DNA of 42,326 bases. It comes from Candidatus Zipacnadia bacterium (GTDB taxonomy: Bacteria; Armatimonadota; Zipacnadia; Zipacnadales; UBA5352). A program made the position numbers and the translations under genes. The first letter of the stretch is position 1, and each line of letters begins with the position of its first letter. Location of the stretch: assembly GCA_029820945.1 (NCBI GenBank), contig JALGUJ010000030.1, forward strand, positions 1 to 42,326. The letters are read 5' to 3'. Positions 30,860 to 38,608 of the stretch are shown one piece after another. The notes beneath the pieces were generated by a model. That model searched no databases. It was not told the origin of the DNA and worked only from the letters and a program-made list of their open reading frames with translations.

Positions 30860-31744
30860 CTACGGGTGTGCCTTCGTCTCGTCAACTTCCGTGCCTTGAT
30901 CGGGTAATGAGGCGATCAGCCGCTCATACCACGACGCATCCGTGAAGGCGGCACCGCGTCGCTCCCGCTCGCGGCGAGCCCGACCGTACAGGAAGACGAT
31001 AGTCGCGATCACGCTGCCGGCCAGCATGATGAGGCTCACCACCGGGGGGATCACCTGGCCGAGCAGGCCGATCAGCACCGCCGGCACGAGGAAGACCGCG
31101 ATGAGCCACTTCCACACGCGGAGCATGTCCGGCTCAATCAGCACGTCCGCAATCTCCCGCAGACCCTTCAGGTAGAACCCGCACTCCTGGCACCGCAGGT
31201 ACTCCCGCGGGTTCTCGGTGCCGCAGGCCGGGCAGAGGCGCAGGCCCATATCGCGCCGCCGCCGCGCCGCCAGGCACCGCTCCAGCCTGTGCCGGACGTC
31301 CGGTGCGGCCTCATGCATCTCCACGTAGGCCTGGTAGTGCTCGATGGCGCCCTCCCAGTCCTCGTGCCGCTCGCAGATCTCGCCCAGCTTCCTGTGCGGG
31401 TAGGGTACCTCCGGCCGGCGCTCGAGCGCCGCCTGGTACTGCGCGATGTCGCGCGCGATCATCTGGCGCAGCCTTACCGCCTGCGACACGCGCGGGACGA
31501 ATGGAATGAAGAAGAGCAGAAGCGCCAGCAGCACGAGCGCCAGCGCGGCCAGCGGCACGGGGAGCACCAGAGACATGTCCATCAGGCCCAGGATCACCCC
31601 GAGGATGATGATCAGCTCCAGCCCGCTGATCAGCTTGTCCTGGATCCACATCCCGATGACCCGGTAGACCGCCCATCCGAGCAGGAGCAGCAGGGCCGTC
31701 AGGATACAGACGCCAATGATGACGCTGCCGAAGATACCGATCAA
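30860..31744 (-). CDS. Membrane protein with TPR and zinc ribbon, paralog 1 (294 aa)
   Basis: Same layout as its downstream neighbour: N-terminal transmembrane helices to ~85, TPR-like pair around VPYPHRKLGEICERHEDWEG, basic RRRRDMGLR, a full zinc ribbon CPACGTENP ... RCQECGFYL (two CxxC knuckles), two more membrane helices, and an extra charged ~45-residue tail ending ETKAHP. The two proteins are clearly related along their whole shared length. The start is TTG at 31744, with GGGGTGA about six bases ahead. Placement between an FAD oxidoreductase and a UroD-like gene suggests one transcript but not a shared reaction. Function unknown. Confidence 0.8.
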   Translation of the reverse strand: MIGIFGSVIIGVCILTALLLLLGWAVYRVIGMWIQDKLISGLELIIILGVILGLMDMSLVLPVPLAALALVLLALLLFFIPFVPRVSQAVRLRQMIARDIAQYQAALERRPEVPYPHRKLGEICERHEDWEGAIEHYQAYVEMHEAAPDVRHRLERCLAARRRRDMGLRLCPACGTENPREYLRCQECGFYLKGLREIADVLIEPDMLRVWKWLIAVFLVPAVLIGLLGQVIPPVVSLIMLAGSVIATIVFLYGRARRERERRGAAFTDASWYERLIASLPDQGTEVDETKAHP

Positions 31745-31787
31745 GGCCGCTCACCCCGTCACTGACTCCGTCGGGCCGAGCGCGTGA

Positions 31788-33077
31788 TCAGTCGGCGAGC
31801 CCGTAAATGCTCGCGCCCCGGCCGACCAGGCGTTCGCGCAGCGCGCCGGCCTCGACCGCTCGAACGTCGGCGGCGGGCGGCGCCATCGCCGCCGCGCATC
31901 CGGCCGCCTCGCCGATGGCCATCACGATGGGCATCACGCGCAGCGAGCTGTGCGCCCCATGGTCGCTGGAGATGCAGCGCCCGGCGATCAACAGGTTGCC
32001 GATCCCCCGTGGCGTCAGGCAGCGGTACGGGATGTCGTAGGCCTCGCCGGGTGGCAGGCGCTTGATGACCGTCCCGGTGCCCGCCGGGTTGTGGATGTCC
32101 ACCGCGTACGACCCCCGCGCGATCCCGTCCTCGAACTTGCGTGCCTCCAGCACGTCCTCCGTGGTCAGCACGTAGTCGCCCATCACGCGGCGGCTCTCCC
32201 GCACCCCGATCTGCGGCGCGATCTCGGCCAGCCAGGCGTCCTCGAAGCCCGGCACCTGCTCGCGCAGGAAGCGCACCATCTGCCGCAACTGCCGGCGCGC
32301 GACCAGCTCTGCATCGGTCATGCTCTCAGCGTCGGTGGCATCGTGCCTGACGATGCGCGTGGTGTTGAAGTGCACCTCGCGCTCGTGAGTGGTGAAGAAG
32401 AGGAGCACATTCTCGCGGGGGTTGTCGATGTCGCCCCGCTCCCTGGCGGCGTCGTACATCTCATTGATGTCCGCGCGAGGGGGAATGCGGTCGCAGTCCA
32501 CGTTCATCATGCGGAAGCACAGCGTCATGGGCTGGCAGAGGCCGTCCTCCTCGCGGCCCATCTCCACCTCCGCGCCGGCCCACGCCGCCAGGTCGCCGTC
32601 ACCGGTGCCATCGACGAAGACCTCGCCTCGCACGGCCTGAAGGCCCGACTTGCTCAGCGCCGCGATGCGCTCGATCCGGCCGCCGGCGGCGTCCACACCG
32701 GCGAGCATGGTGTGCAGACGCAGGCGCACTCCCGCTTCCTGGCACAGGTCATCGGCCACGAGCTTGAGCAGCTCGGCGTCGAAGGCCGAGCCCTGGCGCG
32801 GCCCGCCCCAGCCGCCGTAGCCGTCGAGCCGGTCGAGGATGCGCTCGAACAGCCCGCGGATGATGGGCTTGCCCCCGGCGTGCCAGGTCATGAACGGGTT
32901 GATCAGCCCCGCGGTGGCCATCCCGCCCAGGAAGCCGTAGCGCTCGATCAGCAGCGTGTCGGCGCCCTCCTCTGCCGCGGCCACGGCGGCGCAGAGGCCG
33001 CCGGGGCCTCCTCCCACCACCACGACCTCAGCCTCCGCTGCGACCTCAAGCGCGTCGAAGTCCACGGCCTCGCTCAT
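31788..33077 (-). CDS. FAD-dependent oxidoreductase, FAD_oxidored type (429 aa)
   Basis: Flavoprotein of the FAD_oxidored (PF12831-like) group. The N-terminal Rossmann motif is VVVVGGGPGGLCAAVAAAEEG, followed by LLIERYGFLGGMATAG, the characteristic G-G-M/x-A-T turn. In the middle is VFVDGTGDGDLAAWAGAE, and at the end GNLLIAGRCISSDHGAHSSLRVMP, where the FAD ribityl is bound, then IGEAAGCAAAMA. Such proteins are abundant in Armatimonadota and Planctomycetota near sugar genes; substrates are mostly unknown. Length is normal. ATG 33077 overlaps the stop of the MNT gene as ATGA, so the two are translationally coupled. The next gene lies 43 bases downstream. Confidence 0.93.
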   Translation of the reverse strand: MSEAVDFDALEVAAEAEVVVVGGGPGGLCAAVAAAEEGADTLLIERYGFLGGMATAGLINPFMTWHAGGKPIIRGLFERILDRLDGYGGWGGPRQGSAFDAELLKLVADDLCQEAGVRLRLHTMLAGVDAAGGRIERIAALSKSGLQAVRGEVFVDGTGDGDLAAWAGAEVEMGREEDGLCQPMTLCFRMMNVDCDRIPPRADINEMYDAARERGDIDNPRENVLLFFTTHEREVHFNTTRIVRHDATDAESMTDAELVARRQLRQMVRFLREQVPGFEDAWLAEIAPQIGVRESRRVMGDYVLTTEDVLEARKFEDGIARGSYAVDIHNPAGTGTVIKRLPPGEAYDIPYRCLTPRGIGNLLIAGRCISSDHGAHSSLRVMPIVMAIGEAAGCAAAMAPPAADVRAVEAGALRERLVGRGASIYGLAD

Positions 33078-33424
33078 CCCTCGGGCTCCTGATCATCGAG
33101 ATCAACGTGGATGCGCAGCCCCTGCTCGGCGGCCTCCCGCGCCAGGGAGTTCCACTGCCGCATCTCCTCGAACTCCGCAGGCGAGCAGGCCAGCAGCTCC
33201 AGGTGCAGATCAGACTTCCACCCCTCCTGCAGCTCGGGCAGCAGCCTGCTCAGAGCGCGGCCCTCGAACCGCTCGGCCAGCAGGATCAGGTTCAGGTCCG
33301 AGTGCGGGCGGGCGTCGCCGCGCTCGCGCGAGCCGTAGAAGATGGCGTCGGCGACGGCGATTCGCCGCATGAAGCGCCGGATCTGCTCGATCAGCTCTTC
33401 GCGGTCAACTGCGCCTCGATCCAC
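33074..33424 (-). CDS. MNT-type nucleotidyltransferase with altered catalytic motif (116 aa)
   Basis: Minimal nucleotidyltransferase (MntA-like). In characterised MNT-HEPN pairs this protein transfers AMP to the HEPN partner and neutralises it. The core motif is GSRERGDARPHSDLN: GS, ten residues, then D-x-N in place of the usual D-x-D. Loss of the second metal-binding Asp may disable catalysis. GTG 33424 is preceded by GGAGG (33432-33436) with seven bases of spacing and lies inside the end of the HEPN gene, a 34-base overlap. The C-terminal tail GLRIHVDLDDQEPEG resembles tails in the neighbouring MNT copies. It is coupled to the FAD gene downstream. Confidence 0.85.
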   Translation of the reverse strand: MDRGAVDREELIEQIRRFMRRIAVADAIFYGSRERGDARPHSDLNLILLAERFEGRALSRLLPELQEGWKSDLHLELLACSPAEFEEMRQWNSLAREAAEQGLRIHVDLDDQEPEG

Positions 33425-33789
33425 TCAAAGGCCTCCTCGGCCAGTGCCACGGCCTCCCGCGCGTCCTCGGGCTCGAACCGCTCGGACGGCGGCCCGCCGG
33501 CGGCGTCGAGGTAACGCGTTGACATGTAGAAAGGGTTCAGCCTCTTGATGGTTTCCCAGATCTCCTCCGGTATCCTGCCGAAGAGGTCATGAACCATGGC
33601 CTGGAGGGAGTGCTCGCGAGGGATGGGCCGGTCCTTCAGGATGGGATAGCCGCACTTGAGGAGCTTCTCGATCGCCTGCCGCGCGTGGAACACAGCGAGG
33701 TTCGGAATGTCGTGCCCGGAGAGCAGCCGTGCCGCCTCCAGCTCGATGCGCGCGTCGGCGATCCAGGACTGCTCGCGCTCAGACAGCAT
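33391..33789 (-). CDS. HEPN-domain protein (132 aa)
   Basis: All-helical HEPN domain (PF05168-like). The first helices read SWIADARIELEAARLL and the signature is VFHARQAIEKLLK; PFYMSTRYLDA near the end is the common 'Y-x-x-TRYPDA' type. HEPN proteins paired with MNT are often RNase toxins using an R-x4-6-H motif. The only candidate here is RPIPREH before SLQAM, not in the classic context, so toxicity is not assured. It overlaps the following MNT gene and starts only three bases after the stop of the remnant frame. Together with the next gene it is a standard two-gene MNT/HEPN pair. Confidence 0.88.
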   Translation of the reverse strand: MLSEREQSWIADARIELEAARLLSGHDIPNLAVFHARQAIEKLLKCGYPILKDRPIPREHSLQAMVHDLFGRIPEEIWETIKRLNPFYMSTRYLDAAGGPPSERFEPEDAREAVALAEEAFEWIEAQLTAKS

Positions 33790-33792
33790 GCC

Positions 33793-33927
33793 TCACGCGT
33801 CCTCGTCATCGTCCGGCCCATCGTCGAGCGTGATGCGGATGCCCTCGAAGCCTGGCGGTTTGACCATCAGATCCACACCGCTGCTGTTGAGGCCGTCCTC
33901 GTGCGCGAGCGCGTGCAGATCACTCAT
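33793..33927 (-). pseudogene. Degraded MNT nucleotidyltransferase remnant (44 codons)
   Basis: A small frame from ATG 33927 to TGA 33793 between the fused MNT-HEPN gene and the HEPN gene. It reads SSGVDLMVKPPGFEG and then IRITLDDGPDDDEDA. The first part matches the SDVDLMVISPHFHG catalytic strand of the fused protein, and the second matches its GVRITLSDGPDG segment, which lies about 50 residues later there. The GS motif and the first catalytic Asp are gone (Gly in its place). This looks like an MNT domain with a large internal deletion that kept an open frame. It could still be translated, since the flanking spacings are eight and three bases. Confidence 0.6.
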
Positions 33928-33935
33928 CACTCGGC

Positions 33936-34766
33936 CTACTCCCGCTCGGGCTCGTTGGCGCCGGAGGGCTCTTCGCTTCCGTCCGGTGCCGGCGTCTCCG
34001 GCAGACGCTCGCGCACCCAGTCGAGAAGGGCGCGCATCGTTGCGAGGGCCACCGAGGCGTCCTGCTCCTCATAGTACTTCGAGGGCGAGGGCACCACCTC
34101 AGTCGGGTAGCGCGTCAGGATGTAGTACGGGTCGAGTTGCCTCAGGCCCGCGCGGACCTCCTCGGGCGGCTCATCGCACACCTCGGCCGCCAGTTCGACG
34201 AGGGAGTGCGTCCCCGGCGGCTGCGTACGCCGCAGCTGGAGGATCGCGGCCTTGAGCGCCAGTTCGACGGCCTGCCGAGCGTGGTAGATCGCCTGGCTGT
34301 AGAGCTGAGCCTCAGCCGTGACCTGCGCGCATCGCTCTTGCGTCTCTGCCTCCGTCAGCCAATCGCGTGTCCGATGCAGCATCGCCTCGCCTCCCGACGC
34401 CGACGCCGGAAGCTGGGTGAAGGCCGCCCCATCCGGGCCATCGCTCAATGTGATGCGCACACCGGTCCGGTCGGCCACGCGCTCGATCCCCAGGCCCTGA
34501 CGGGCCCGCTCAAACTCCTCGGGCGTGTACGCGAGCACTTCGAGCGGCGGCAGGTCCGGGTCCCAGGCGCGGTGCAGCGGCGGCAGGCGGTCCACGAAGC
34601 GTGTACCGTGGAAGTGCGGCGAGATCACCATCAGGTCCACGTCACTGGTCTTCAGGTGGTCCCCCCGCGCGCGCGAGCCGTACAGAATCGCCTCCGTGAC
34701 GCCCACTTCCCGCATGAAGCGGGCAATGACCTCCATCAGCTTCCCTCGATCAAGTGCGGTGGTCAT
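33936..34766 (-). CDS. Fused MNT-HEPN protein (276 aa)
   Basis: Single chain with an N-terminal minimal nucleotidyltransferase (~1-115) and a C-terminal HEPN domain (~125-255). The MNT motif GSRARGDHLKTSDVD is intact (GS, ten residues, D-x-D). The HEPN part has AIYHARQAVELALKAAIL and LDPYYILTRYPTEVV. MNT and HEPN are normally separate toxin/antitoxin-like partners. The covalent fusion would fix their ratio and could serve as an AMP-transfer sensor or regulator instead of a plasmid-type addiction system. The ATG at 34766 overlaps the gatB stop as ATGA, so expression is tied to a housekeeping tRNA enzyme. An acidic, Pro/Glu-rich tail ends the protein. Confidence 0.88.
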   Translation of the reverse strand: MTTALDRGKLMEVIARFMREVGVTEAILYGSRARGDHLKTSDVDLMVISPHFHGTRFVDRLPPLHRAWDPDLPPLEVLAYTPEEFERARQGLGIERVADRTGVRITLSDGPDGAAFTQLPASASGGEAMLHRTRDWLTEAETQERCAQVTAEAQLYSQAIYHARQAVELALKAAILQLRRTQPPGTHSLVELAAEVCDEPPEEVRAGLRQLDPYYILTRYPTEVVPSPSKYYEEQDASVALATMRALLDWVRERLPETPAPDGSEEPSGANEPERE

Positions 34767-36217
34767 GAAGGTGCCTGTTGAGTCCCGCCCAGCTTCTCCC
34801 GCATGATCTGGTTGACCATCTGCGGATTCGCCTGGCCCTGAGTGGCCTTCATCACCTGGCCGATCAGAAACCCGATTGCCTTCTCCTTCCCGCCGCGGAA
34901 GTCCTCGGCCGGGCCCGGGTTGTCCGCAATGACCTGCTCGATGAGCGACTCCAGCTCCGCGCTGTCGGAGATCTGCTCCAGGCCCTCCTCCTCGACGATC
35001 TGACGCGGGCCCCTTCCGGTCTCGAACATCGTCGCCAGCACGTCCTTGGCGATTCTCCCGCTGATGACCTCATCCTCGACCAGCGTCAGCAGCTCGGCCA
35101 GGTCCTCGCAGCCTATCGGGCTCTCGCTGACGGCCATCTGGGCCTCGTTGAGCAGGCTCATCACGTCGCCCATCAGCCAGTTGCTCACGGTCTTGGCGGC
35201 GCCCTCGAAGCGCTCGCAGGTCGCCTCGAAGAGGTCCGCCAGCTCGCGACTCTCCGTCAGCACCCGGGCGTCGTACTCGGGCAGGTCGTACTCCGCGCGG
35301 AGGCGCTCGCAGCGCTCGGCGGGCAGCTCGGGGCAGCTCTCGTAGATCTCCCGCACCCACTCCGGGTCCGGCTCCAGCGGCACCAGATCGGGCTCGGGGA
35401 AGTACATGTAGTCGTCGGAGGTCTCCTTGCGCCGCATCAGCGCCGTGACGCCGTTGTTCTCGTCCCAGCGGCGGGTCTGCTGGAACAGCTCGTCCTCGCG
35501 GCCCTCGGCCACCGCGCGGCGCTGCCGCTCGATCTCGTAGCTGACCGCCTCGTAGACGGCGCGGATCGAGTTGAGGTTCTTGATCTCCACCTTAGGCGTC
35601 GCCCGGCCGGTCTCCCGGTCCACCAGGTTCACCGTGGGCTCAGCGCGCATCGCCCCCTCCTCCATGTTCGCGCTGGAGACCCCGATGGTGCGCAGGATGA
35701 GCCGGAGCTGGACCAGGTACTCCCGGCACTGCTCGGCAGCGGTGAAGTCCGGCTCGGTGACGACCTCCATCAGCGGGATGCCACAGCGGTTGTACTCCAC
35801 CAGCGATGAGCCGGACGCCAGGTGCAGGTTCTTGCCCGTGTCCTCCTCCAGGTGGGCGCGGCGGATCCTGATCCGCACCTCCTCACCATTCACCCTCAGG
35901 TCGATGTAGCCGTCGTGCGTGAGCGGCTCATCGTACTGGGAGATCTGGAAGTTCTTGGGCAGGTCGGGGTAGAAGTAGTTCTTGCGCGCGAAGCGGCAGC
36001 GCCTGGCGGTGGTGCAGTTGAGCGCCGCGCCCGTGCGGATCACGTACTCGATGGCCGTGCGGTTCGGCACCGGCAGCGAGCCGGGCAGGCCCAGGCACGT
36101 GGGGCAGACGTTCGAGTTGGGCTCGGCGCCGAACTGCGTCGAGCACGAGCAGAACATCTTCGCATCGGTGCTCAGTTGTGCGTGCACTTCCAGCCCGATC
36201 ATGGGCTCCAGAGCCAT
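34763..36217 (-). CDS. gatB: Aspartyl/glutamyl-tRNA(Asn/Gln) amidotransferase subunit B (484 aa)
   Basis: Subunit B of GatCAB, which converts Glu-tRNA(Gln) or Asp-tRNA(Asn) to the amide form. The catalytic cradle carries MIGLEVHAQLST, the zinc-binding FCSCST ... VCPTCLGLPGSLPVPN, NYFYPDLPKNFQISQYDEP and the KVEIKNLNS segment. The tail helical/YqeY-like domain (IGFLIGQVMKATQGQANPQMVNQIM) is complete. Length is normal. ATG 36217 has AGGTGA five to six bases upstream; in-frame GTG 36226 and ATG 36223 are less likely. gatA and gatC are not in the window. It leads the long minus-strand gene run, with a strong promoter 75-105 bases upstream. Confidence 0.97.
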   Translation of the reverse strand: MALEPMIGLEVHAQLSTDAKMFCSCSTQFGAEPNSNVCPTCLGLPGSLPVPNRTAIEYVIRTGAALNCTTARRCRFARKNYFYPDLPKNFQISQYDEPLTHDGYIDLRVNGEEVRIRIRRAHLEEDTGKNLHLASGSSLVEYNRCGIPLMEVVTEPDFTAAEQCREYLVQLRLILRTIGVSSANMEEGAMRAEPTVNLVDRETGRATPKVEIKNLNSIRAVYEAVSYEIERQRRAVAEGREDELFQQTRRWDENNGVTALMRRKETSDDYMYFPEPDLVPLEPDPEWVREIYESCPELPAERCERLRAEYDLPEYDARVLTESRELADLFEATCERFEGAAKTVSNWLMGDVMSLLNEAQMAVSESPIGCEDLAELLTLVEDEVISGRIAKDVLATMFETGRGPRQIVEEEGLEQISDSAELESLIEQVIADNPGPAEDFRGGKEKAIGFLIGQVMKATQGQANPQMVNQIMREKLGGTQQAPS

Positions 36218-36292
36218 ATGCATCACCTGTCACGGCGGCAGAGAAAGCAACGCAGGCAACGAGAGCGACGGCAAAGAGATGCCGCCGCACAT

Positions 36293-36321
36293 ATGATACA
36301 CTGCGCGCGAGGGATTGTCGA
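36293..36321 (-). promoter_or_regulatory. Sigma-70-type promoter of the gatB gene run
   Basis: Minus strand: -35 TCGACA (36316-36321, five of six consensus bases), 17-base spacer, -10 TATCAT (36293-36298, identical to the hsp20 -10 box). The gatB ATG is 76 bases past the -10, leaving a leader of about 65-70 bases. Confidence 0.65.
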
Positions 36322-36405
36322 GACGGAGGGCTTGCGGAGCAGGCGGGGGCCGGGTATGCTCCTGGGCGGACGGCGGCGACAGGCCGCCCGGGAGGGGTGG
36401 GAGGG

Positions 36406-36603
36406 ATGGCCGACGTGCGAGACGAGACAACTGCATGCGCGGACGACCGCACACCTGATCCCGGCGACGACAGCGGGCCAGAGCCGTGGTCTCAGGAGCA
36501 CATCCACCAGTGCGAGGAGTAGATCGAGCAGTTCGTGGGGCGCGTGAAGCTGGGCTTCACCGTGGATGTCCAGGAGTACTTCGACAAGTACGGCCGGGGC
36601 TGA
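36406..36603 (+). pseudogene. Small gene interrupted by an in-frame TAG
   Basis: ATG 36406 has GGAGGGG (36391-36397) eight bases upstream. The frame reads 38 acidic residues ending EPWSQEHIHQCEE, meets TAG at 36520-36522, and continues in the same frame for 26 residues (IEQFVGRVKLGFTVDVQEYF ...) to TGA at 36601. The part after the TAG is the more protein-like half. A single C-to-T change from CAG (Gln) would explain the stop. It is either a recent pseudogene, a sequencing error or readthrough. No family recognised. Confidence 0.5.
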
Positions 36604-36790
36604 CGATGACACGAGCCTGACCACGTGCGGGACTCGATGCGACGTATACCTTCGGCAGTGCTACTCGATGCCAGGTTTGTCGCGGACGTCTTCTTCGACC
36701 GCACGAAGTTCCATCGCCCCGCATTGCATCCATTGCGCCGACTCCGGGCCGCCACACACGTCATCCGCTACGGCGTGGACCTCTGAGGCT

Positions 36791-38449
36791 CTACCGCACC
36801 GGCCCGCCGTACCCGTCGCCGACGTGTAGTGGCGGATCACCGCCGAGGGTCTCGATCTGCTCGAAATCGAAGGCCGCCATCCACTCGTCCGCGCTCCTCA
36901 TGACCAGCACCGCCGGCCGGCCCAGCAGCGACCGGTCACCCAGGTCCGTGTCCTCCCAGTAGTCGTACTGCGATGCGCGCCGGCCCACGTAGCTCCCCGC
37001 GCCGTAGACCGTGGGCCGGCCGTCCATGTAGAAGGCCAGCTCGCTGGCCACGCCGTACGACGCCGCCACCACGAACGGCTCCTCGCCCGTGCGGTCCCGC
37101 AGCATCGCCCTGGCCGCGTCCGCCCTGGCCGCCATCTCCCGCGCCCCCGACAGCCGGAACATGGGCACCGCCCTGCCCACCACGGGCAGGCGCGCCCATA
37201 GGTTCGGGAAGGCCACGATACCGGCCGTCACCAGCCCGAAGCCGACCATCCACTTCCAAGAGACCATCCAGGCGCTGCGCGGGGCACCAGGCGGCGCGGT
37301 GCCGGCCTGCAGCGCCGCATCTGCCCGCTGCTCCCAACGCCGCCTGCGCCGACGCCACGCGGGCCAGTGGACGACCGTGCCCTGCGCCACCAGCACCAGC
37401 AGCGTCAGGAAACCACTCGCAGGCCAGTTCGGCTCGACATGCGAGACCAGCGACACCAGCAGGAAGAAGCCGATCACCGGCAGCCCGCAGCAGAGCATCA
37501 GCAGGTGAGCGGGCCACCGCTCCGGATAAGCGCTGCGAGTGCGTACGCTCCAGACCACCGCCAGTACGACCAGCAGAAATGCGGGCGGGCCGATCACGCC
37601 GATCTCGCTGGCGATCAGCTCCAGCAGTGAGAAGGCCGCGAATGGCCGGTCCCACTGCGTGGGCACATCGCCGCCGGGCGCGCCGAGGTGCCCCAGCTCG
37701 TGGGCCAGCGCAGGCCAGCCGTGCTGCGCGTTCCAGATCAGGAACGGGCTTATCGCGACCGTGAAAGCCAGCGCGGCGATGCCCACCGCGGCCGTCATGC
37801 GCCGGTCCCACGGAAGCTCCCGTCGCCGGATGATGGCGTAGAGCAGTATGCCGGGCGGCAGGAGCACCATGATGTACTTCACCAGGAAGCCAATGCCTAG
37901 CGTAAGGCCGAGCAGCGCCCACAGCAGCCACGGCCGCTCGCCGCTCCGGTGCGCGCTGAAGGCATGCCAGGCGATCCAACAGGAGACGATCCACAGGGTC
38001 ATGAAGGGGGGATCGATGGTCATGACCTGTGCCTCGACCTGGAAGATCGGGATCAGGACGAAGGCCGCCGCGGCCAGGAAGCCGGCTCGCCGGTCGCCGT
38101 CGCTCACGTCGGTGGTGAGCCGGGCCAGGGCCAGCGCTCCCAGGGCCGACATGACCGCGGCCGGCAGGCGCACCGCCCACTCGGTATGGCCGAACAGCGA
38201 CGTGCTCGCGGCGATCAGCCATGCCACGCCCGGGCCCTTGCTGTAGTAGGACAGGCTCAGCCGCCGCGACCACTCCCAGTAGTGCGCCTCATCGTGGATC
38301 AGCTCCCACGGAGACAGCCACACCAGGTAGATGACACGCAGGGCCAGCAGTCCCAGCACGAGTGCCAGGGTCGCCCGCCAGTCGGCCCAGGCGAGCCACC
38401 GGCCGTCAGGCACCTCGGCGCGCTCGCCGGCCTCGGTCGTCTGCGGCAT
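36791..38449 (-). CDS. GT39-type (ArnT/PMT) membrane glycosyltransferase (552 aa)
   Basis: Integral membrane glycosyltransferase that takes sugar from a polyprenyl-phosphate donor and puts it on a lipid or protein outside the inner membrane. The family start is visible: LVWLSPWELIHDEAHYWEW (the Asp-Glu of the first loop), then SYYSKGPGVAWLIA, FGHTEWAVRLPAA, and FQVEAQVMTIDPPFMTLW. About ten to twelve helices are followed by a ~150-residue soluble C-terminal part. GGAGG lies five bases before ATG 38449; ATG 38461, with GAGAGG seven bases upstream, is an alternative. Longer frames to 38557 are rejected. It diverges from a GT2 gene across about 160 bases, and the two are plausible pathway partners. 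The acceptor is unknown. Confidence 0.9.
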   Translation of the reverse strand: MPQTTEAGERAEVPDGRWLAWADWRATLALVLGLLALRVIYLVWLSPWELIHDEAHYWEWSRRLSLSYYSKGPGVAWLIAASTSLFGHTEWAVRLPAAVMSALGALALARLTTDVSDGDRRAGFLAAAAFVLIPIFQVEAQVMTIDPPFMTLWIVSCWIAWHAFSAHRSGERPWLLWALLGLTLGIGFLVKYIMVLLPPGILLYAIIRRRELPWDRRMTAAVGIAALAFTVAISPFLIWNAQHGWPALAHELGHLGAPGGDVPTQWDRPFAAFSLLELIASEIGVIGPPAFLLVVLAVVWSVRTRSAYPERWPAHLLMLCCGLPVIGFFLLVSLVSHVEPNWPASGFLTLLVLVAQGTVVHWPAWRRRRRRWEQRADAALQAGTAPPGAPRSAWMVSWKWMVGFGLVTAGIVAFPNLWARLPVVGRAVPMFRLSGAREMAARADAARAMLRDRTGEEPFVVAASYGVASELAFYMDGRPTVYGAGSYVGRRASQYDYWEDTDLGDRSLLGRPAVLVMRSADEWMAAFDFEQIETLGGDPPLHVGDGYGGPVR

Positions 38450-38608
38450 CGCGACCTCCATCCTTCGACCTCTCGCTCCGAAGCACCAGATTACACGCAT
38501 CGCACGCCGGACGCAAGTGCGCGACGCGGCGCAGCGCGAAGGCTCCACCGAGTGCACGGCGAATTACTCCACGTCGCCTCCGCCACATGGACACTGAGGA
38601 GCCACGCG

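Noticed and set aside
33074..34766. Interpretation of the MNT/HEPN cluster as a classic RNase toxin-antitoxin system
   Set aside because: The HEPN domains lack an R-x4-6-H motif in the usual context and sit in a housekeeping operon, so a toxin label is not justified from sequence alone.
36625..36786. A 53-codon plus-strand frame from GTG 36625 reading VLLDARFVADVFFDRTKFH ... VIRYGVDL
   Set aside because: No ribosome binding site, many rare-looking third-position A/T codons, and no recognisable domain. It may be a decayed fragment next to the amber-broken gene, but I cannot support it as a gene.
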